From: Paenibacillus allorhizosphaerae
Lineage (GTDB): Bacteria > Bacillota > Bacilli > Paenibacillales > NBRC-103111
Assembly: GCF_910594985.1 (NCBI RefSeq)
Contig: NZ_CAJVCE010000006.1
Location: 305,888 to 369,887, forward strand
DNA length: 64,000 bases
Direction: 5' to 3'
In this document: one piece after another, positions 47,901 through 56,357 of the stretch
How the letters are laid out: the number at the start of each line of letters is the position of its first letter
Numbering within the stretch: position 1 is the stretch's first letter
Program-made: the position numbers and the translations under genes
Notes under the pieces: model-generated
What the model saw: only the letters and a program-made list of their open reading frames with translations
Databases searched by the model: none
What the model was told of the DNA's origin: nothing

Positions 47901-47979
47901 GTGTGTAATAGGGAACCAGGCGCTTCATTTGTTCGGTCAGCGCGGCTAGATTTCTTTGATCGATCAACGGCGGTTTCAA
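44935..47979 (-). CDS. Baseplate J-like protein, long form (Afp12-like)
   Basis: A 1014-residue baseplate protein with an N-terminal DPGSALFAVFADNFQQNINR and a C-terminal J-like half (GGGERGNLPAGTI, KHRNRAVTTDDFEALAREAY). It is longer than its partner by several beta-rich insertions. The start is TTG (KPPLIDQRN), with AAAGGGGGTGA six bases upstream. Two J-like proteins in tandem are usual in CIS loci (Afp11/12 order); they form the wedge. Confidence 0.83.
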   Translation of the reverse strand: MKPPLIDQRNLAALTEQMKRLVPYYTPEWRFSPEDPDPGSALFAVFADNFQQNINRLNRVPLKNYIAFLNLLHPTLYTAKPASAYLTFQLSSGAKDPVFIRQGTRVSGKSDDGDGDVLFETVSPIMVTPAELSAIYNVSPLQDKICLVQKGGSAMASQSSVLFDVGSQPNLQEHVWVLGDPAYFHVATRAQIELQLTNASQTYLEAPLLQRLADPSIVEWTYGNAEKGWLPFQDIKVSGNKLLLTKQGIDPIDEMEWEGKIGRWIQCRVRPGKIHEAVINGAAIGQVGIKTEWKPPVDGDMSNGIQLEAVYSNDIQADLTGMYAFGEQFYQNGTLYLSSGEVFSKRNATITLSFDVKAVEHRAYPVQERKVDWKLVMKASDFDEAKDEYIVVSQVIWEYWNGAGWVRLLADTQDEAVFGDPGRQLTKKKIVFTCPSDLEPTFVNSQQSHWIRARIIHISNEIYSTNSVYLSPWLENLRLHYEYEQYSRPELIYARNNMKLQQWEKGGAYPPFVPWKWKNPAVYLGFSTAPVKGPISIYFSIAKLKYVGDQLPALEWEYLSATAQGVKWVPLKVMDGTDGFTASGVIQFAGPTNFAHEALFGQTLYWIRVVNRDNKTERSGQPLPIVRGIFMNTACSLQQESIESEYPSRVAGDSGDSYVLSRAPVLSEQVWVEETGHITEEAIRLMELHQQEQIAVIRDSEGNVQKCWLRWEPVANLHHSGAADRHYVIDRTSGRFSFGDGRSGMAPPLPGEDKVKVSYKFGGGERGNLPAGTIKQLQHAIAFIQSVYNPEPSAGGSNRETIEEAQIRVPQLFKHRNRAVTTDDFEALAREAYPNLAKVKCLSNINANLDKESGCVTMVILPKGQRSEFIFAEMKRRVEHALLEKAASLVAFPEKLQVIEPAYIEISIYAAVAVHEMEHMYEVEVQTMDKLNRFLDPMTGNYDGKGWGIGQSINQSVFYSLIKSIPRVNYVEKLSMTVFRIEDDIRTELDAEHFEGVLHGIIINGNHHVEVNVV

Positions 47980-48000
47980 GAACGTTCACCCCCTTTCGGA

Positions 48001-48402
48001 TTATTTAGCTCCTTCATGCAGGTAGAAAGGAAAAACCAGGTTGTACAGGTTATTCGTCGATCTGACGGTATACCGAATATTCAAGTGAAGAATGCCGGAA
48101 CCGATGGCTTCCAAATCAGAGGTGACTTTGACTTCATAAACACGCGGCTCCCACTGCAAAATCGCTTCGGCAAAACTCGATTCCATAAGCTGGCGGGTCG
48201 TCGGATCCGTCAGCCCGAACACGTACTGCTGAATGCCGCTGCCAAATTGCGGTCTCATGACTCTTTCCCCTTTGGAGGTCCGAATGATCAGGCGAATGGC
48301 TTCTTCGATATCTTCTTCATAGGCCGACATCCGAATTTTGCCCGTCGACGGATCGACTGAAATGGGAAATTTCCAGCCTCTTCCGAGAAATTCGCTGCTC
48401 AT
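48001..48402 (-). CDS. gp25-like baseplate wedge protein
   Basis: A 133-residue protein of the GPW/gp25 family, which links baseplate to sheath. Motifs: GRGWKFPISVDPSTGKI, EEAIRLIIRTSKGERVMRPQFGSGI, with the EPR triplet (WEPRVYEVKV) that is conserved in gp25/TssE-like proteins. Its ATG directly follows the stop codon of the spike gene, so translation is coupled. Confidence 0.9.
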   Translation of the reverse strand: MSSEFLGRGWKFPISVDPSTGKIRMSAYEEDIEEAIRLIIRTSKGERVMRPQFGSGIQQYVFGLTDPTTRQLMESSFAEAILQWEPRVYEVKVTSDLEAIGSGILHLNIRYTVRSTNNLYNLVFPFYLHEGAK

Positions 48403-49119
48403 TTAATTTATTTTCACCATGCTTCCCTTCAGATTGGCTATCCCGCTGGCGTTGATGTCGATCATGGCACCCTTCAGTTCCAATTTACCGGTAGCTTCGA
48501 TGGATATTTGCGTCGATTTGATGGTGACCGCTTTATTGCTCTCGATTGAAATATCGCCTTTGATATTCAAAGTGATCAGACTCGAATCGCTTTTGATGAC
48601 AACCTTGCCGTCTGCGGCGCCGGAGATAGCGATCGAATTTTTATCCCCCTGCTCGCCGATTTTGATCGTGTCCGCCTTGTCGCCCAGCTCGATAATCTGG
48701 CCTTTTTTCGTCTTAATCGTAATTTTGCCGTCATCGGACTGATCGCCGAAAGTCACTTCATGCCCGGCTCGGGATACGATCTTGCGCAGGTCGTTATTTT
48801 CCGACATCGGCGGCGACGGCTGATCTTGATTCCAAAGCATGCCGATGACGAACGGTTCCCGGATGTCACCCATATGAAAAGCGACCAGCACCTCGTCGCC
48901 AACTTCCGGAATGAACAAGCTGCCCATCTCTTTGCCCGCCATGAACGTAGCGATGCGTACCCAATCGGTTTCATGCTGGTCATCCAGCAGCGGGTATTTG
49001 ATCTTGACTCGCGACAGCTTGTCCGGATCTTCGTTATTCGTAACGACGCCGACGATTACGCCGTCCATTCTGGAAGTGGAGCGTTCCGGCGATTCGTGAA
49101 ACATATCGAACAAATTCAT
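48403..49119 (-). CDS. gp5-like spike protein (baseplate assembly V)
   Basis: A 238-residue central spike protein. An OB-fold-like N-terminus (VGVVTNNEDPDKLSRVKIKY, WVRIATFMAG, GDEVLVAFHMGD) is followed by a repetitive beta-helix tail (GKITIKTKKGQIIELG ... GKVVIKSDSSLITLNIKG). It forms the needle on the hub; together with the upstream gene it equals one VgrG. The ATG overlaps the hub stop codon (ATGA). Confidence 0.9.
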   Translation of the reverse strand: MNLFDMFHESPERSTSRMDGVIVGVVTNNEDPDKLSRVKIKYPLLDDQHETDWVRIATFMAGKEMGSLFIPEVGDEVLVAFHMGDIREPFVIGMLWNQDQPSPPMSENNDLRKIVSRAGHEVTFGDQSDDGKITIKTKKGQIIELGDKADTIKIGEQGDKNSIAISGAADGKVVIKSDSSLITLNIKGDISIESNKAVTIKSTQISIEATGKLELKGAMIDINASGIANLKGSMVKIN

Positions 49120-50228
49120 ATCGCATTCCCTCTCACTTGGAATCGGGTCGTATAGCCGGATCCTTCGTCAATGGAATGGGTAACCGACGAGACGAAAAAA
49201 ACCTGGCTCATCTTTTTGCCGAGCCCCTCCAGTTTAATACAGCGCCCCGCTTGAAGCTCGGGCAGGCCGATCGAGGTGCCGCTGCCTGTAATAAACTGCA
49301 TGGAGGCCGCGTTCAGCTTCGCTTTGGCAATCTCCTTGCCATGCTCCACGGAGTCCAGCTTGCGGTTAGACTCTCCTTTGTCAAAATAGCTCCCGATCGT
49401 ATTCAAAATGTCTGCACCTGTCCTCGTATTCGTGCCCAGCTTCTGAATATCCGACGACTGTGCCTTGCCTTCAATGACTTCCGGCTGCACCTTGCTCTTC
49501 ATGCCTCTGACCGTATAAGAGCTGATCTGGTTATACAGATCAGCCTGTGCCGTAAAATCGGAGAGTGTCAGCCCGAAAAACAAAGTAAGCGCCGGCGTGA
49601 CATCCTGCAGCGGCTTGCGAAAGTACAGATTTTTGCCCCGGACAAAAAATTCGAAATTCGTGTTTCTGGCCAGCTCGGAAACTAAAGCGAAGTCCGAAAC
49701 CTCCACCTTCGTCTGCGTAACGAGCTCCGTTTCCGTGTCGTCCACTTTGGCGGTCAACCCGTATTTTCCCGCTATCGCCTTTACTACATCGCTGTATTTC
49801 TTCTGATCCCATGATTCCGGTTTATTGCTGGTCATCATGAGGAAGGACATGTCCATCCCCGTTACCGTAAAAGCAGGGATTTCCTCAAAGGAATAAGAGA
49901 TTGACGTGATCAGCCCGACCATCACGGTCTCGAGCTGGTCCTTGTAGCCCATCTGGATTTCCACCGATTTGCCCAATTCAAAATAGGTGTCGATCCATTT
50001 GAACTCCCTTTTGACCAAATCGAAAGCATTAACGATGCGAAAACTGAATGTATCCGCCCGGGAATCGGCACTGGAATCTACCGTTACCGAAGAAATCGCA
50101 ATTTCCGTATCCCTCATAATTTTGGTACCGTCAATAATAATTTCAAGAGCCGGAGAAAGGAACTGGGCGTATCTGGTTGCCAACTCGTCAAATTGATATG
50201 AATCCGTTTTAAGTTTAAAATCGGCCAT
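49116..50228 (-). CDS. gp27-like hub protein (phage late control D)
   Basis: A 370-residue hub. It has the gpD-type pattern FRIVNAFDLVKREFKW, GKSVEIQMGYKD, and DVVKAIAGKYGLTAKV. It forms the ring that connects the tube with the spike; in VgrG it is fused to the spike, here it is separate. ATG start preceded by AGGTGAAGG. Confidence 0.88.
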   Translation of the reverse strand: MADFKLKTDSYQFDELATRYAQFLSPALEIIIDGTKIMRDTEIAISSVTVDSSADSRADTFSFRIVNAFDLVKREFKWIDTYFELGKSVEIQMGYKDQLETVMVGLITSISYSFEEIPAFTVTGMDMSFLMMTSNKPESWDQKKYSDVVKAIAGKYGLTAKVDDTETELVTQTKVEVSDFALVSELARNTNFEFFVRGKNLYFRKPLQDVTPALTLFFGLTLSDFTAQADLYNQISSYTVRGMKSKVQPEVIEGKAQSSDIQKLGTNTRTGADILNTIGSYFDKGESNRKLDSVEHGKEIAKAKLNAASMQFITGSGTSIGLPELQAGRCIKLEGLGKKMSQVFFVSSVTHSIDEGSGYTTRFQVRGNAI

Positions 50229-50266
50229 TTTCCTTCACCTCGAATCGTAAGCCGCTCCCGCTCTCG

Positions 50267-50917
50267 TTAATGAAGTCTGGGCACAACAATTCTGCTTCCT
50301 GCCGGGAGGATGCGGGGGTTATCAATGCCATTCGCCTTGGCGATTTCCCTCCACTGTGCTGGATCGTCATACTGCTGTGCGGCGATCATCCAAAGCTGTT
50401 CGCCTTGATTCAACATTTGATGCTTGGTCCTGTCAGCCGAATGCTGCGGATTTTTTTTCACCTGGTCTTTTTTGCTTTTCCATGACTTGAAGGTTACCGA
50501 CAGTTTGGCTCTCACGGGGATGCCAGATTCCAGGAACATCGTGTACTTTTGGGACACCTTTTCGATGATGCCTACGAATTCGAGACTGCCCCAAACAAAT
50601 TTGCACACCGGCGGAGCGTGGAGGTCGCTTTCAACTTCCAGCAAACTTGTAATTTTGGACGTGTAGGTTCGAACATCTTCGGGCTTTCTGGCTTGACCAT
50701 TAAACACTTCATACGTATCGAAAAAAAGCTCCATTGACAAGGTCGATGTGTTCCCGCTCTTAAACTGCCCGATAGGCATCGTTAGCCCGGGGATCGTCTG
50801 CCAAGTGTATTTATTGGAAGCTTCAATTGAGTATTCCGTTGGATTGAAAAGCACCTGCATATGCTCGGTAAAATTGCCCTGGCCCGATTTATCGATGAAA
50901 ATCTTCGCTTTTTCCAT
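50267..50917 (-). CDS. LysM tube-initiator protein (Afp7/gp53-like)
   Basis: A 216-residue protein. The N-terminal part (VLFNPTEYSIEASNKYTWQ, GLTMPIGQFKSGNTSTLSME) is typical of contractile tail proteins; a LysM motif closes it (about 165-215; HQMLNQGEQLWMIAAQQYDD, AGSRIVVPRLH). This protein connects the tube to the hub. ATG directly behind the stop codon of the tape-measure candidate with GAGGG six bases upstream, so coupled. Confidence 0.87.
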   Translation of the reverse strand: MEKAKIFIDKSGQGNFTEHMQVLFNPTEYSIEASNKYTWQTIPGLTMPIGQFKSGNTSTLSMELFFDTYEVFNGQARKPEDVRTYTSKITSLLEVESDLHAPPVCKFVWGSLEFVGIIEKVSQKYTMFLESGIPVRAKLSVTFKSWKSKKDQVKKNPQHSADRTKHQMLNQGEQLWMIAAQQYDDPAQWREIAKANGIDNPRILPAGSRIVVPRLH

Positions 50918-53900
50918 TTACAACCCTCTTCTTTGTCTCTCCAAAACCAGCTTATTTTCAATTTCCTTGTAGACCCGCGCTATCAGCTTATCCATCTCGT
51001 TCTTAGGGATTTGGCTGAGCTGCGTAATCGTCCGGGGCAGTACCTGTTCCACAGGGGGAAGCGGGCTTGCAGCAATGGGCTGATGCGCGTGCTCTTCTTC
51101 CTGAGCCCGGGCAGGACTTTGCCTTTCATAATGCACCATAGGTGTCGGAGGCTGCTGCCATTGCCTGAGCATTTGCCGGAGGGAAGCTTGCTCGCTCTCG
51201 CCCTCGTTCGGTCGATCCCGGTCGCTGCGCAGTAACTTCATAGTCCCCGCAGAACTGCTCCGTGCAAGCAAAAGCTCATGAAACTGCGCCTGAACACGGC
51301 TTAGCCGATTTTTGGATGGAGCTACGCCCAGATCCCGTTTCGTCGTGAGACTGATGGGAGCGAGCAGCGGGTGCATCGGGTTAGACCCCCGGTTCAGACC
51401 GGCAATTTGCAAACGTCCCACAATCGCGTAGCTTGCATCGCGCCTGCCACCTGTAGGGAAGCTTTCTGCCTTAACGGGTATTTTCTCCGTAATGGCTTTG
51501 AAAAACAGCCCTGAACCGACTTCGGTTAAGCCCCGTGCCCTTGCTGGTTTAATATGGGTGCCGGAGTCCGCTATTCTCCTGATTTCAGCAAGGACACGAT
51601 CCCCACCAATCCGTCCAGCGGTTATCGGAAGCGAGCCGCCGAATATGGAAAGGGTCCCTGCCTGGGAGAACGCCTCTCTTAGCCGATAATTACCAGATGT
51701 AGCAAGGATGCGATCCATGAATTTCATCTGGTACGCCGTTACGACAGGTTGAGCGGTATTCAATGGACGAGCCGCTAGGTTAGGCTGAACGGAATTGATG
51801 AAATGAACCATTAGACTACGGTGAACAGGTCTTGCTTGATGAACCGTTACAATTTGATAGGCATGTCTCGTGAGATACGACGTTAGACGATGATGAGCAG
51901 TTTTCCCCAGATGCGTCGTCGAAGCTAGGGCTGCATGCAACTTGCTATTTTTTATTATAAAATGGCTGAACATCGAATGGCCTGGAGTCCGTATCCCTTT
52001 TTGTCTATTGAGAAGTTCAATCCATGTATAGGCTGTATTGGTTTGTTGAAGAGCTTGTGCCTTAATGCCACGATGCTGTTCGGGTCTCATTTGATGACCA
52101 TGTTGAAGTCTGAAGTGTCGCATATCCTTGTTAATCAATTGGACATGGTTTTCTTTTGAAAACTCAGCGGCATTGGCACCGACCCAAGTCAACCGTGGGA
52201 AGTTATATTCATGACTGTTGAACTGCTGAAGAATCGATAGTGCTTGTGCGCCCGACTGGCGCTGGGTAACCCTGATGATCTGCAAATTTTGCCATTGCTT
52301 GTTACTGCTAATGTTAGGTAACACGGATGGCAAGCGGTACAGCTGTGAGGCTGTCGTTGCGGCCTGAATCCGGTTTAAAAATACGTTTTGACGTAAAACT
52401 ATTTCATTATTGGTCAATCGCTTCGTGAGTCGTACGACATCGGATTGACTCGCTATTCTCCCACCCGCTTGGGGTTCTGCAGGAGGGTCACTCGGCTGCC
52501 CTTTAGTTATGGCCCCTATTGGAGTCGTTACATATTGTACATTACGATCTACAACGCGCGTGAAGATATTGGCGAACGTAGCCGCTTTCTCAATCTTACC
52601 GGTAAGACCGCTCGCTTGTGGTTCCATACCGATACGAACCGTCCATATCATTCTAGGGAACTTTAGCGTATAAGGGTTGAACGAATTCTTAAACCTTTCG
52701 GTGACCCTATCGTAATATCTACCGTTAATTCTATCGTTAATTCTGTCGTTAACTTTGTCGGTAAACCTGCCCCAGTATTTGTCTCCATCCTTGTATCCGG
52801 ATGCACTCGCGGTCGTCTGCTTCAACCTTAGAACATTCTGCAAGGCTGCGATACCATGGTTTGGCTGCAGCTGGTGAACAAAATCATTGATAGGTTCAAT
52901 TCGAGCCGCACTCCATTGAATCATTCGCATATGCCCATGCATACTTTGCCTAAGAACGTTGCTCTTGCTGATCCGGGCTATTGGAGAGGCGATCCGATTA
53001 CCGAAAACGGTTCGTTCCGGTCTCTGTACAATCGACCACATCACCTTAAGCGCAGGCCCATTTATGATCTTTACCATCGCCCCCTCTCGAATCCGCCCAG
53101 TGACTACCAAACGCTCTGTTAAAAGCTTTAGTGTCTCTTTCGAAAAAGCTGGTGGCAAAAGACTGCTGTGCCTTTCCGTTATTAAACCTGCAAGGCTCAC
53201 CGCATTTCGTTGTTGCCGCTCAACTAACTGCGTAACGATCTGCTCAAACTTGGCCACATCTGCTTCCCTGTTCGCCGCACTCTGCAGCTGCTGGTCAATA
53301 AACTTCCTAACGGTCTGCCTGGATATGGTCGCACTGATTTCCCTGCTCATCTCATTCCGCAACAGCTGATCAAAGATCTGTGTAACAATGAGCTTGGATG
53401 GCATTGTATAAATTTGTTTGCTTACCGCACTCTGCAGCTGCCGGTCAATGATCTGCGTAACGGTCTGCCTGAACGCTGGCGCATGTACATTCCTGTCCGC
53501 CACAATCCGCAACTGCTGCTCTACCAACTGCTTTACAATGTGCTGTGATGTGGTCGCATTGGCATCCCCGTAAAGAAGGCGTTTCTCCTCAAGACCGGTA
53601 CTAAAGCGATTCGTCCATATGATTCCGGGCATTCCGCGTTCGTTGCCAATACGCAACTCTTTGTGCACGAAACGACTTGCCGTTGCAGGCTTCTGTAACA
53701 CCCTTATTGCGCCCGGCATAGTAAAAGGTGGGTGCAGATGCTGAAGGAATTCATTGTAGTGCACGAACCGAGCCTCGCTGAAATGGCTCGCGCGCTCATG
53801 TCCCTGGATGCTTTGCCGGAAAAGCTTGGATACAGGCTGCAGCATCATCTCATGGAACAATGTTTCTTTGGTCTGCTCCAAGAGCCTGATCGGAACGGAA

Positions 53901-54784
53901 TCACTTTTCTCTGAAAAAGGCGGTATCCACTCTGCGGGTAAGCCTTGTCCCTCAAAAGAAACGGTCGACCGGTTCCTTACTTCACGCAAAACTTGAATCG
54001 TGCGTTCCACTTCTGAATGCCGAAGCTGATCTTCAGGTGTTTTTACCTGATCCGGTCTCGTCTGCCGGCTTACCGAAAGTTTATTCGCGACTGGCCGTTG
54101 AAGCGATGAAGCCAAATGCCGGACTTGCAAATTCTCATTAGCCGGTACCCTTCGCGACAAAACGCTTTCGCCGATGCTGATTCTCTGTACATCGACCGTA
54201 CGCACAAGCTTTCCGGGCTTTCCGACGATGGCATTCGTTTTTACACCTTCTTTTGCTCGTCGCGTGTTCACTTGCAACAATTTATCATTTTGTCTGATTT
54301 GCTTCTGCTCAATCCAAGTCCGATGGATGCGCGATGAACTTTCTTCCTGCTTCCGAACGGGAAACGCCAGCTGCGTCAAAAGGTTGATTTTAGGCTGCAG
54401 TACAGGCCTTGCCTGAACGGACCATTGGTTCTGTCCGCTTGGAACCGCGTGCTCCACATCATGATGTACATACTGTTTGATGAACTTCTTCACTTGCATT
54501 AATGACCGGATAACTACAGGAGATGCCACTGCTGTCGCGGGAGCTTTTCTCTCGGTGACCTGTTTCAATTGCAGTTGGAGACGAATAAGAATCGGATCGA
54601 TCCGGGTAACCGGCATCTCCCCTTGTTCTTCCTGCACTGCCTCTCTATAGACCAGGCTGAACCAGCCCGTGTAAGGGACTCGGATAAAGCCGTATTTGCC
54701 CATGATTTCAGCAGCGAAAGTTCCGTTCGAAGAATCACGGAGACCCCGTTCCGGGACCAGTATTCGATTGGGGATCATCTGCAC
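50918..54784 (-). CDS. Tape-measure candidate, 1288 residues, Q/R-rich with repeats
   Basis: A large protein without database-like domains visible by eye. It lies between the tube/chaperone genes and the tube-initiator gene, where a tape measure is expected. No membrane helix is seen. It is rich in Q, R, N, V, I and S, with a 25-residue repeat block (minus-strand position 53539 to 53186). The C-terminus NEMDKLIARVYKEIENKLVL then ERQRRGL resembles the ends of proteins at this place in actinobacterial and other CIS. Start GTG 54784, six bases after AAGGGG, another GTG directly before. If it is the ruler, the tail would be unusually long. It could instead be an inner-tube cargo or scaffold. Confidence 0.6.
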   Translation of the reverse strand: MQMIPNRILVPERGLRDSSNGTFAAEIMGKYGFIRVPYTGWFSLVYREAVQEEQGEMPVTRIDPILIRLQLQLKQVTERKAPATAVASPVVIRSLMQVKKFIKQYVHHDVEHAVPSGQNQWSVQARPVLQPKINLLTQLAFPVRKQEESSSRIHRTWIEQKQIRQNDKLLQVNTRRAKEGVKTNAIVGKPGKLVRTVDVQRISIGESVLSRRVPANENLQVRHLASSLQRPVANKLSVSRQTRPDQVKTPEDQLRHSEVERTIQVLREVRNRSTVSFEGQGLPAEWIPPFSEKSDSVPIRLLEQTKETLFHEMMLQPVSKLFRQSIQGHERASHFSEARFVHYNEFLQHLHPPFTMPGAIRVLQKPATASRFVHKELRIGNERGMPGIIWTNRFSTGLEEKRLLYGDANATTSQHIVKQLVEQQLRIVADRNVHAPAFRQTVTQIIDRQLQSAVSKQIYTMPSKLIVTQIFDQLLRNEMSREISATISRQTVRKFIDQQLQSAANREADVAKFEQIVTQLVERQQRNAVSLAGLITERHSSLLPPAFSKETLKLLTERLVVTGRIREGAMVKIINGPALKVMWSIVQRPERTVFGNRIASPIARISKSNVLRQSMHGHMRMIQWSAARIEPINDFVHQLQPNHGIAALQNVLRLKQTTASASGYKDGDKYWGRFTDKVNDRINDRINGRYYDRVTERFKNSFNPYTLKFPRMIWTVRIGMEPQASGLTGKIEKAATFANIFTRVVDRNVQYVTTPIGAITKGQPSDPPAEPQAGGRIASQSDVVRLTKRLTNNEIVLRQNVFLNRIQAATTASQLYRLPSVLPNISSNKQWQNLQIIRVTQRQSGAQALSILQQFNSHEYNFPRLTWVGANAAEFSKENHVQLINKDMRHFRLQHGHQMRPEQHRGIKAQALQQTNTAYTWIELLNRQKGIRTPGHSMFSHFIIKNSKLHAALASTTHLGKTAHHRLTSYLTRHAYQIVTVHQARPVHRSLMVHFINSVQPNLAARPLNTAQPVVTAYQMKFMDRILATSGNYRLREAFSQAGTLSIFGGSLPITAGRIGGDRVLAEIRRIADSGTHIKPARARGLTEVGSGLFFKAITEKIPVKAESFPTGGRRDASYAIVGRLQIAGLNRGSNPMHPLLAPISLTTKRDLGVAPSKNRLSRVQAQFHELLLARSSSAGTMKLLRSDRDRPNEGESEQASLRQMLRQWQQPPTPMVHYERQSPARAQEEEHAHQPIAASPLPPVEQVLPRTITQLSQIPKNEMDKLIARVYKEIENKLVLERQRRGL
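52695..52766 (-). repeat. Six degenerate 12-bp tandem repeats in the tape-measure candidate
   Basis: Twelve-base units of the type CTATCGTTAATT follow each other without gaps. They encode a four-residue period (VNDR, INDR, INGR, YYDR, VTER), part of a coiled-coil-like stretch. Confidence 0.7.
53186..53539 (-). repeat. Five 75-bp (25-residue) repeats in the tape-measure candidate
   Basis: Four complete units and one partial unit follow each other in frame. Each starts like (T/I)V(T/K)Q(I/L)(I/V/F)(D/E)xQL and ends near xxRQ. Examples are TVTQIIDRQLQSAVSKQ and IVTQIFDQLLRNEMSRE. The period of 25 fits a helical repeat and gives a possible site of length variation. Confidence 0.75.
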
Positions 54785-54797
54785 CACATGCCCCTTC

Positions 54798-55235
54798 TTA
54801 TTTTGTCTTCAGCCCTTGATGCACCAATTCCAGGCTCTCGATGGCCACCTCGCCCGATGTGCCTCTAAAGCTCGGTCCAACCCATTTGACCGGATATGCG
54901 TTTTCAAAGTTCCAACGGCGGACTTCCTTCTTCTCGCCATTGACGATGCCATACATGATAATCGAGCCTTCCCGGGGCGCCGCACGTCCATATAAATAGT
55001 CTTGATACCATACCCACAGCTCGTCGGTCAGAGCAATGCCCTTTTTCAGCACCAGTGGCGGATATTTAATCCTTTTGGGAAACTTGCGCACAAAAAAATT
55101 TTGCCCGCCTTCCGCGTATTCTTCCATCTCAAGCTCTTGCTGCAATCCGCTTACTTCGGAAAATCCGGCCACCTGTATCTGCTGAAAATCGACCGCAAAC
55201 ATGCATGAGTTGAACACATCCAGCCGGTATGACAT
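54798..55235 (-). CDS. Tail tube protein 2 (gp19-like)
   Basis: A 145-residue tube protein of the T4 gp19 type. Motifs VDFQQIQVAGFSEVSGLQQE, KRIKYPPLVLKKGIALTDE, and EVAIESLELVHQGLK are shared with the other tube protein and with the Afp tube subunits. A second, diverged tube subunit between tube 1 and hub likely forms the layer next to the baseplate. ATG preceded by GAGGTG. Confidence 0.9.
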   Translation of the reverse strand: MSYRLDVFNSCMFAVDFQQIQVAGFSEVSGLQQELEMEEYAEGGQNFFVRKFPKRIKYPPLVLKKGIALTDELWVWYQDYLYGRAAPREGSIIMYGIVNGEKKEVRRWNFENAYPVKWVGPSFRGTSGEVAIESLELVHQGLKTK

Positions 55236-55246
55236 GCCATCACCTC

Positions 55247-55432
55247 TTACCTGAAAACATCAAACGGATTTTCCGGCTCATTGTTCATTTTTTTGTTAAT
55301 CCGCGAAATTTGCTCGCACCATCTTTTACGGTCGCGGTGCTCCATGGACATGATTTCATCATGGGGCCAGTGCAGATAATAGGCAATAAATGCAGCCTCT
55401 TCGAATATCCGCTCGACCGGGTAGGTGATCAA
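55247..55432 (-). CDS. Small CIS-associated protein (DUF6760-like), TTG start
   Basis: A 61-residue protein. The motif AAFIAYYLHWPHDEIMSMEH then RDRKRWCEQI is like the DUF6760/small-GT group at this position of phage tails. Its TTG overlaps the TGA of the previous gene (TTGA), so both are translated in a coupled way. The arrangement resembles tail-assembly chaperones (G/GT), which keep the tape measure soluble before tube assembly. Confidence 0.65.
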   Translation of the reverse strand: MITYPVERIFEEAAFIAYYLHWPHDEIMSMEHRDRKRWCEQISRINKKMNNEPENPFDVFR

Positions 55433-55806
55433 CTGACTTCCGTTACCGGTTGAAAAGCCAGATCGACCTCGTATTTATGATCGCATTGAGGACATACGGT
55501 CTCGACGGTTGCGCTCTCCAATTCGTTAATCTGCCGATAAAAATTTTGCAGGAATGTGAGGTCGGCCGTAAACATATTTTCCACAACCTTTGTATCCAGA
55601 CTCTTCAAATCGCCCAAACGAGTAATTACCCTGGAGAGAAGAACAATCGTCAAATAGCCGGGATTTTGCTGGACGCGAGGATCTCGCATCGGCATAATTT
55701 CATCTGCAGCCGTGGCCAATCGCATGATGCCCTTTTTATGCAAATTCCCATCCTCGTCCACATATCCTCTTGGCAGCATAAATTCAAATTCCGTTTTGAA
55801 AGCCAT
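55429..55806 (-). CDS. Small CIS protein, possible tail-assembly chaperone
   Basis: A 125-residue protein with FEFMLPRGYVDEDGNLHKKG at the start (conserved at this place in phage-tail-like loci), then a helical core (VLLSRVITRLGDLKSLDTKV). A possible zinc-knuckle CPQCDHKYEVDL closes it, with only two cysteines, so metal binding would need the histidine or a partner. ATG preceded by AGGAGG. It sits between tube 1 and the small overlapping gene. Confidence 0.65.
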   Translation of the reverse strand: MAFKTEFEFMLPRGYVDEDGNLHKKGIMRLATAADEIMPMRDPRVQQNPGYLTIVLLSRVITRLGDLKSLDTKVVENMFTADLTFLQNFYRQINELESATVETVCPQCDHKYEVDLAFQPVTEVS

Positions 55807-55909
55807 CTCGTTCTTCCTCCTAAGATAAATTCATGATGTCCGCCGGGCACGAAGGTCTCTTTTCAAACGCCTCATCCCCAGCCGGACATCCTGCCATGCT
55901 TATCGTCAG

Positions 55910-56329
55910 TTACTTCGTTCTTTCCATACCCTCATGAACGATTTCCAGAGTTTCAATCGCGACTTCAGACGCCGTGGCATTAAAATCAGGCGCCGTATAC
56001 TTCGTCGGCCATGCTTCTTTAACCGTCCAGGAAGCGATATCCTGCCCTTTTTCATCGATCGCCGTAATGGCTACGGTTTCGCGCTTGATCGTGCCGTTGG
56101 TGCAATCTTTAAACCAGTTGTAAAAATCCAATGAATCGGTAGCGCCCCATTTGAGCGTGATGTTGCCATACTTGGTCAATCCCGGCAGCTTGCGGGGAGT
56201 CGTCACATGATTGCCTTCGCGGTACTCCACGACATCGATCGAAGCGTCGTAGCCGGACACTTCACTGAAACCGGCTTCTTTGCTGCCCACGGATACTTTA
56301 TATCTAAACTTGCGAAACGGATCAGCCAT
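55910..56329 (-). CDS. Tail tube protein 1 (gp19-like)
   Basis: A 139-residue inner tube subunit. FRYKVSVGSKEAGFSEVSGY, YREGNHVTTPRKLPGLTKYG, ITLKWGATDSLDFYNWFKD and EVAIETLEIVHEGMER are typical of CIS tube proteins. It directly follows the sheath gene. ATG preceded by AGAGGG. Tube monomers stack in hexamers inside the sheath. Confidence 0.93.
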   Translation of the reverse strand: MADPFRKFRYKVSVGSKEAGFSEVSGYDASIDVVEYREGNHVTTPRKLPGLTKYGNITLKWGATDSLDFYNWFKDCTNGTIKRETVAITAIDEKGQDIASWTVKEAWPTKYTAPDFNATASEVAIETLEIVHEGMERTK

Positions 56330-56357
56330 GCTCTAGCCCTCTTTTCCCTAATAGAAA

